A DNA stretch of 8,194 bases from Candidatus Zixiibacteriota bacterium (GTDB taxonomy: Bacteria; Zixibacteria; MSB-5A5; GN15; PGXB01), in contig JAPLUS010000224.1 in the NCBI GenBank assembly GCA_026397495.1, forward strand, positions 1 to 8,194, given 5' to 3'. Position 1 is the first letter of the stretch. Every line of letters begins with the position of its first letter. The position numbers and the translations under genes are program-made. Shown here one piece after another: positions 4,313-8,194 of the stretch. The notes under the pieces are model-generated. The model worked only from the letters and a program-made list of their open reading frames with translations. It was not told where the DNA came from and did no database searches.

Positions 4313-7078
4313 TTGATTCTTCCAAATTACCAATATACTCAACGCTTTAGCAAGTGGCCTCTCCGGATCGGAGAGATTCTCTTTCTGTTGGTTTTTATAG
4401 CCGGTTTCTTGAATTCCGCCTTGGCCCAAGAAAATCAGATTAAGCAATTTGAACTGGATAATGGAATGCGGGTGATATTGAAGGAGAATCATTCCTCACC
4501 GATGACAACCAGTCTTATTTTTGTCAATGCCGGAAGCAAATTTGAAACTGAATACAATAATGGTGTAACACACTTTTTGGAGCATCTGCTGTTTGATGGG
4601 ACCGCCTCGCAATCACAGGAGGCCTTGTCGGGGGGGATTGAACGGCTTAGCGGCTATATCAACGCTTTCACGGATAAAGCTTTTACCTGCTATCTGGTGT
4701 TAATGCCTAAGGATTATATCGACTATGGGATGGCCACTCAGGCCGATATGCTTTTCAACTCGAATTTTCCCGAGGATAGATTTCCCAAGGAGAGAGGCAT
4801 TATCATTGATGAGATGAAGATGAATGATGATGCTGAGGGTGCCCCGGCTGAAGACTATTTTACGGAGCGGAATCTGGCCGGCACTCCCTATGCCCTGCGG
4901 GTAATAGGTTACCCCTCAACGATTGCCAATATTCCGCGCGAAACGGTCATCGATTATTGGAAAAAATTCTACGGCCCCAATAATATGACCCTTCTGATAA
5001 TTGGTGATTTTGATACGCCCCGAATGACCGAAACCGTAACATCAATCTTCGGCAAATTTCCCAAAGTCCCTCTTCCGTCGGCGCCAACAATGGAGTATAA
5101 ACGGCTCTCCGGAAAACAGATTTTTAAGGCGGCCGCCAAAACCAAATCAACCTATATCGATATCTCCATCGAAGCTCCCCAATTTAACGATTCCGACTAC
5201 TTCGCTATGACTCTTCTGCAGGATTATCTCTCTGATGAAGAAAATTCCCCACTTGTCAAAATTCTTAAATCCGATATCGCTCCACTGGCGACATCTATTT
5301 CCGCGAATCTGGATACCAGGGAGGAATTCTCCCGACTGAATATCGAGATTGTTACTGAAAAAGCGGACAAAGCCGATTTTATCATTTCGCTGGTCGACAG
5401 AATATTGGATAGTCTGAAATCTAATCTCCCTTCTGAGGAATTGCTCGATGGATATAAAATAAGTCGTCGATGTCGGGATATCTATATGTCCGAAAAACTG
5501 CACCATTATGCTTTTACTATCGCTCCCCTTTTGGCCATAACCGGCTGGAATTTCTTTGAAAAACTTCCCGAGCGAATTGATTCGGTAAAAATATCTGATA
5601 TGGAACGAGCTATTAAAAATTATTTGGAGGTTCCCAGCTATATTGCTACGGTGGTCTCCCCTCAGACACAGGGAAACGAATCGGTTTATAAGTCGGAGGA
5701 ACCATCCGCAGATGAAATTGTTGCCTACTATAGGAGTGTTAAATCCCCATCATATGATTTGAACAGCGGCAAAAATTTCAAAATGCCTGTCGTCAAAGAG
5801 ATTTCGGCCCCCGAGACAAAATATGCCAAATATCTTAAGGAAACCTTCAGCAATGGGCTGACCGTCGTGATTAAGTCCAATCCGGATAGCCGCGTTTTTG
5901 CCTTGAATGTTATTGGGCGGAATCGGTCAGCGACCGAACCTGAAGGGAAAGATGGTATCACGGATTTTATGAATCATTTGCTTGAAAAGGGGACCGTCAC
6001 CAGGCCGGCCGAGAAATTAGCAGGGGAGCAGGCCTCAATTGGCGCCAATGTAACATTATACGACAATCCCTGGATTACATACGATGATCGCTATACCACC
6101 CGTCAATTCTCTTTTCTGAAATTCGAGACTATCGATGAATTCACGGAAAAGGGGATTGAGTTATTTGCGGATATAGTCGCTCATCCGGCTTTTGATTCGG
6201 TTGAGGTGGAAAAAGTCCGCGGAGAAATACGGGGCCGCCTGGGGAGAAATACCGGCTCAACCTACAAGACGGCACACAATCTATATTATGCCGCTTTATT
6301 TCAAGGAACCCCTTATTCCAAAACCATCGAGGGGAATTTGGCGACGGTCGGCGGAATAACTATCGCCGATCTAAAAGATTACTATCATAAAATATATTCG
6401 CCTGAAAATATGATTATTACGGTTGGCACCAGTCAGAACCCGGAAAAGATTATGGCCCTTATTAAAAACAGTCTGGGGCAAATTCCGAAGACCGGATTTG
6501 TTCCGGTTGAGCCAATCCGTCCGGCCAATATTTCCGGAGTAAAAGCGGCTTATCAGAATATGGAAAAAACACAGACTTATATTTATATGGGGAATCTTCT
6601 GCCGTCGGTGGCATCCCCCGACGCTCCCGCTTTGAATGTTGCCGCCTATATTCTTTCAAAGCGATTGCAAAATAACTTAAGAGAAACTCAGGGGCTGACT
6701 TACTCGGTTGGCGCCTCGATAACTTTTGACAAACATTTTGGCTGGTTCTTTTGTACCATCGGAACTGATACCTCCAATTTTGTAAAGGCCCGAGATGGCA
6801 TTATCGCCGAGATTGAAAAATTGAAAGCGAGGATGCCTACTGACGATGAGATAACCGAAGCGATTAATTCTATCTGGGGTTCCGATTTAATGGCCAAGCT
6901 ATCACGGATTAATCAGGCATTTTATATGGGGGTGAATGAGTATCTGGGGGTTGGCTATGACTACGACGATGTTTATATCGATAAAATCCGCCGCGTAGAT
7001 AAAGGAATGGTAATAAAAGTGGCGCGCCGTTATTTTGACAGCAAGAATTATGTGATAGCGACAGCCGGGAAAATATAG
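4313..7078 (+). CDS. Secreted M16 (insulinase/pitrilysin-type) zinc metallopeptidase, tandem-domain
   Basis: This is a 921-residue zinc peptidase of family M16, expected to degrade peptides or process proteins outside the cytoplasm. A signal peptide is seen: a basic region (R11-R18), a hydrophobic core (about 22-33) and an ALA cleavage site (36-38). The N-terminal M16 half carries the inverted zinc motif HFLEH (H87, catalytic E90, H91) and a distal ligand E167 in IIIDEM, 76 residues on, the usual spacing. The second half begins near 505. Its matching segment GITDFMNHLLEKGT (548-561) has Asp and Asn in place of the first His and Glu, so it is catalytically dead. Near its end it keeps the substrate-binding LRETQGLTYSVG (789-800; R790, Y797). 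One active and one inactive half in a single chain resembles pitrilysin/PqqL. The start is a TTG: a stop lies at 4283-4285, and no ATG occurs before residue 52, inside the mature protein. No Shine-Dalgarno is visible. The gene stands alone and ends in its own terminator. Confidence 0.95.
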   Translation: MILPNYQYTQRFSKWPLRIGEILFLLVFIAGFLNSALAQENQIKQFELDNGMRVILKENHSSPMTTSLIFVNAGSKFETEYNNGVTHFLEHLLFDGTASQSQEALSGGIERLSGYINAFTDKAFTCYLVLMPKDYIDYGMATQADMLFNSNFPEDRFPKERGIIIDEMKMNDDAEGAPAEDYFTERNLAGTPYALRVIGYPSTIANIPRETVIDYWKKFYGPNNMTLLIIGDFDTPRMTETVTSIFGKFPKVPLPSAPTMEYKRLSGKQIFKAAAKTKSTYIDISIEAPQFNDSDYFAMTLLQDYLSDEENSPLVKILKSDIAPLATSISANLDTREEFSRLNIEIVTEKADKADFIISLVDRILDSLKSNLPSEELLDGYKISRRCRDIYMSEKLHHYAFTIAPLLAITGWNFFEKLPERIDSVKISDMERAIKNYLEVPSYIATVVSPQTQGNESVYKSEEPSADEIVAYYRSVKSPSYDLNSGKNFKMPVVKEISAPETKYAKYLKETFSNGLTVVIKSNPDSRVFALNVIGRNRSATEPEGKDGITDFMNHLLEKGTVTRPAEKLAGEQASIGANVTLYDNPWITYDDRYTTRQFSFLKFETIDEFTEKGIELFADIVAHPAFDSVEVEKVRGEIRGRLGRNTGSTYKTAHNLYYAALFQGTPYSKTIEGNLATVGGITIADLKDYYHKIYSPENMIITVGTSQNPEKIMALIKNSLGQIPKTGFVPVEPIRPANISGVKAAYQNMEKTQTYIYMGNLLPSVASPDAPALNVAAYILSKRLQNNLRETQGLTYSVGASITFDKHFGWFFCTIGTDTSNFVKARDGIIAEIEKLKARMPTDDEITEAINSIWGSDLMAKLSRINQAFYMGVNEYLGVGYDYDDVYIDKIRRVDKGMVIKVARRYFDSKNYVIATAGKI

Positions 7079-7111
7079 GGATAGATAGGGCGAACGACAA
7101 TAGGCTGTGAT

Positions 7112-7144
7112 CGGCGAGTCCTTTAGACTCGCCGTATTTTATTT
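7112..7144 (+). terminator. Intrinsic terminator after the M16 peptidase gene
   Basis: A perfect 9-bp stem, CGGCGAGTC (7112-7120) with GACTCGCCG (7126-7134), closes a five-base loop. It is followed directly by TATTTTATTT (7135-7144). It begins 33 bases beyond the peptidase stop and is a canonical Rho-independent terminator. Confidence 0.88.
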
Positions 7145-7149
7145 AGTAG

Positions 7150-7183
7150 GGCAGAACCCCAGACGAAGTCTTGTGGTTCTGCC
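7150..7183. repeat. Palindromic hairpin, possible REP-like repeat unit
   Basis: Arms GGCAGAACC (7150-7158) and GGTTCTGCC (7175-7183) are exact reverse complements. An inner pair AGAC (7161-7164) / GTCT (7168-7171) around GAA extends the fold. There is no T-run, so it is not a second terminator. The arm sequence GTAGGGCAGAAC (7148-7159 region) recurs as GTAGGGCGGAAC about 115 bases later, which suggests a dispersed palindromic repeat rather than a chance hairpin. Confidence 0.55.
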
Positions 7184-7262
7184 ATTTGGAAGGTTAAAAT
7201 CCCCTTGGTGGAAGGATGCAGTTCCGATGGGGGCTTTGACATCTTTTATTTTGACAGTAAAG

Positions 7263-7276
7263 GTAGGGCGGAACTG
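7263..7276. repeat. Second, partial copy of the repeat arm beside the insertion sequence
   Basis: GTAGGGCGGAACTG matches the arm at 7148-7159 with one substitution in the first twelve bases. Its end CGGAACTG (7269-7276) is also the exact reverse complement of CAGTTCCG at 7219-7226. Four bases later the insertion sequence begins, so this copy may have been interrupted by, or may have been the target of, the insertion. Confidence 0.4.
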
Positions 7277-7280
7277 AGGT

Positions 7281-7300
7281 TGCCCCAAAAAAGTGGACAC
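7281..7300 (+). repeat. Left terminal inverted repeat of the IS3-family element
   Basis: The sequence TGCCCCAAAAAAGTGGACAC starts with the TG dinucleotide needed at IS3-family ends. It lies 46 bases before the orfA start. The exact inner border cannot be fixed without the right-hand repeat, which is outside the window. Confidence 0.65.
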
Positions 7301-7325
7301 TGAATTAAGCATGAGATATTATAAT
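7294..7325 (+). promoter_or_regulatory. Transposase promoter overlapping the terminal repeat
   Basis: A -35-like TGGACA (7294-7299, one mismatch to TTGACA) within the terminal repeat is followed after 17 bases by TATTAT (7317-7322, one mismatch). An exact TATAAT at 7320-7325 would need a 20-base spacer. Either gives a leader of about 15-20 bases containing the orfA Shine-Dalgarno. A weak promoter in the left repeat is usual in IS elements. Confidence 0.6.
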
Positions 7326-7332
7326 TATGGTT

Positions 7333-7340
7333 AAGGAGGT
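7333..7340 (+). promoter_or_regulatory. Perfect Shine-Dalgarno of orfA
   Basis: AAGGAGGT lies six bases before the ATG at 7347. It is fully complementary to the anti-Shine-Dalgarno end of 16S rRNA and decides the orfA start. Confidence 0.9.
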
Positions 7341-7346
7341 GTCTAA

Positions 7347-7652
7347 ATGGGAGAGAAGCGGCGTCAGTTTGACAGGGATTATAAGTTATCGGCGGTGCGG
7401 TTGTTGGAGCAATCGGATCAGCCCTTGGAATTGGTGGCGCGGGGATTGGGTATTAGTGGCAGCATGCTTCGGCGCTGGCGAGAGCAAGTTAAGATGAAGG
7501 GTTCAGATAGTTTCAGTGAATTGGGACGTCAGGATCGCTCGGAGATATTGCGTTTGCGTCGTGAGAACAAGGATTTGAAGCGTCAGATAGAGATTCTAAA
7601 AAAAACGTTTGGCTTTCAGGGTCGGGCCAAAAGGAGAAATACCAGGCCATAG
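7347..7652 (+). CDS. IS3-family transposase OrfA (DNA-binding subunit)
   Basis: The 101-residue product is the DNA-binding part of an IS3-family transposase. It starts MGEKRRQFDRDYKLSAVRLL and has a helix-turn-helix of the Transposase_8 type across about residues 12-47, ending in GISGSMLRRWREQV, which recognises the element's ends. A leucine-zipper heptad follows, with L70, L77 and L84 in the segment 66-86, used for multimerisation. Codons 84-87 are CTA AAA AAA ACG, and ribosomes that slip back one base here enter the orfB frame. The 15 residues after the slip site (TFGFQGRAKRRNTRP) are the tail of unshifted OrfA only. Unshifted OrfA usually represses or modulates transposition, whereas OrfAB is the active enzyme. 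Confidence 0.93.
   Translation: MGEKRRQFDRDYKLSAVRLLEQSDQPLELVARGLGISGSMLRRWREQVKMKGSDSFSELGRQDRSEILRLRRENKDLKRQIEILKKTFGFQGRAKRRNTRP
7598..7605 (+). promoter_or_regulatory. A8 slippery site for programmed -1 frameshift (OrfA to OrfB)
   Basis: Eight consecutive A residues sit in the zero frame as ctA AAA AAA Acg, which fits the A-AAA-AAA heptamer used by IS3-family elements. Shifting back one base yields a frame open from here to the window edge that encodes the integrase-like domain. A possible short stem, TTTGGC (7608-7613) with GCCAAA (7626-7631), follows only two bases later. Its role as a stimulator is uncertain, because the spacing is shorter than usual. Confidence 0.8.
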
Positions 7653-8194
7653 CCGATCAATCGTCTGCGTATCCGGTTCGGGTTGTGTGTTGGCTTTTGG
7701 GGATATCGGCGAGTGGTTATTATCGCTGGTTGGGGCGATCGGAGAGCCGTCGTAGCCGGGAGAATCTTGAATTGGTAGAAGAGATGTGGAAAATACATGA
7801 GTTGATGGATCGAACGTATGGTTCACCGCGGATGCATAAAGAGCTTTGTGCCCGAGGGTATTGCTGTGGGCGCCATCGGGTAGCACGGCTGATGAGGAAA
7901 CACGAGATAATTGCCAAGATGACGATTCGCTTCCGGCGCCTGACGAAGGCAGGCAAGCGGAAGCCTGCGGCGGACAATATCTTGGACCGAAAGTTTCAGG
8001 TTTCCCTGCCCAATCGGGTATGGGCCTCAGATATCACCTATATAAAAACAGCGGAGGGGCATTTGTATTTGGCCGTAGTGCTGGATCTTTATAGTCGTCA
8101 GGTGGTTGGATGGGGGATGTCATCCCGGCTTAATCCGGATTTGGTGATTAAGACTTTAGGCCAGGCGGTGGCGAAGCGTGATTTGCAGCCGGGT
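7604..8194 (+). CDS. IS3-family transposase OrfB frame, partial (made as OrfAB fusion)
   Basis: From the slip site the -1 frame is open for 197 codons to the right edge; the last in-frame stop upstream is at 7562-7564. No ATG occurs until the MWKIHELM segment (residue 61), which is already inside the conserved domain, so expression as a frameshifted OrfAB fusion is expected. Visible parts are YQAIADQSSAYPVRVVCWLLGIS across 13-35, a GYYRW motif (38-42), an HTH_21-type region YGSPRMHKELCARGY (72-86) to about 102, and the start of the DDE integrase core. That core begins with NRVWASDITYI (137-147), where Asp143 (8030-8032) is the first catalytic acid, then LAVVLDLYSRQVVGW (156-170). The second Asp and the Glu lie beyond the window. 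The product cuts and joins the element's ends. Confidence 0.9.

Larger units (their letters stand above)
7079..7280. other. Gene-free stretch between the peptidase and the insertion sequence
   Basis: This interval holds the peptidase terminator (7112-7144), the palindromic hairpin (7150-7183), and the partial repeat (7219-7226 and 7263-7276). I find no credible coding region or RNA gene in it on either strand. Confidence 0.6.
7281..8194 (+). mobile_element. IS3-family insertion sequence, left part (right end beyond window)
   Basis: The left end is placed at the TG of TGCCCCAAAAAAGTGGACAC (7281-7300), which has the 5'-TG start and the AGTGGACAC inner sequence typical of IS3-family terminal repeats. 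Inside, in order, are a promoter overlapping the terminal repeat, orfA, an A8 slippery run, and the orfB transposase frame, all in one direction. The element is cut by the right edge 914 bases in; IS3 members are usually 1.2-1.5 kb, so the last few hundred bases, including two of the three catalytic residues and the right repeat, are missing. The repeat end and the subgroup are inferred from one end only. No frame-breaking mutation is visible, so the copy may be active. Confidence 0.88.

Noticed and set aside
7150..7183. Hairpin considered as a second terminator of the peptidase gene
   Set aside because: It has no T-run on either side and follows an already complete terminator; a repeat unit fits better.
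7596..7977. Minus-strand frames over the transposase region
   Set aside because: They overlap the verified orfA/orfB frames, are rich in Pro/Arg/Ser, and have no start signals.
7846..8094. Plus-strand frame of 82 codons inside orfB
   Set aside because: It is out of frame with the conserved integrase sequence, which is open through the same bases.
1..8194. CRISPR array, tRNA or rRNA genes, or a defence island
   Set aside because: No regularly spaced repeats, cloverleaf-like structures or rRNA-like sequence were seen; the only mobile DNA is the IS3-family element at the right edge.

Overview
The window looks like a bacterial chromosome segment of moderate GC content. SecD/SecF as two separate genes, a lipobox lipoprotein and a secreted tandem-domain M16 peptidase fit a diderm (Gram-negative-type) bacterium. 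The gene set and style would suit an uncultured lineage of the FCB (Fibrobacteres-Chlorobi-Bacteroidetes) side, possibly Zixibacteria-like. That placement is a weak inference, because no rRNA or marker phylogeny is available here.

Layout. From about 4180 down to 1 every gene is on the minus strand. Reading in the direction of transcription: an unrecognised small membrane-anchored or exported protein (4179-3751), secD (3676-1982), secF (1967-1044), a 30-bp perfect hairpin, a CYTH-domain phosphatase/cyclase-like protein (981-343), and a lipoprotein gene with its own strong ribosome binding site that runs off the left edge (202-1). The first three probably form one export operon driven by a good promoter at 4221-4194. 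From 4313 to 7078 on the plus strand lies a signal-peptide-bearing M16 zinc metallopeptidase of 921 residues, followed by a textbook intrinsic terminator. The 133-bp divergent region between the two transcription units holds head-to-head TTGACA boxes and an 8-bp perfect inverted repeat.

From 7145 to 7280 there is a gene-free stretch with a 34-bp hairpin and a second, partial copy of its arm (GTAGGGCRGAAC). At about 7281 an IS3-family insertion sequence begins and runs off the right edge. It shows the terminal repeat, a promoter, orfA with a perfect Shine-Dalgarno, an A8 slippery run, and an orfB frame without an ATG near its beginning. OrfB is therefore expected to be made as an OrfAB fusion by -1 ribosomal frameshifting.

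Functional reading: SecDF pulls exported proteins through SecYEG using the proton gradient. The peptidase, the lipoprotein and the small anchored protein are all likely Sec clients acting outside the cytoplasm. The CYTH protein is a cytoplasmic tripolyphosphate-type enzyme with no evident link to export. I see no convincing new multi-gene system. The points most worth following are the shared divergent regulatory region with weak or absent translation signals, the unknown gene leading the secDF operon, the hairpin just upstream of the CYTH gene, and the repeat next to the insertion sequence.
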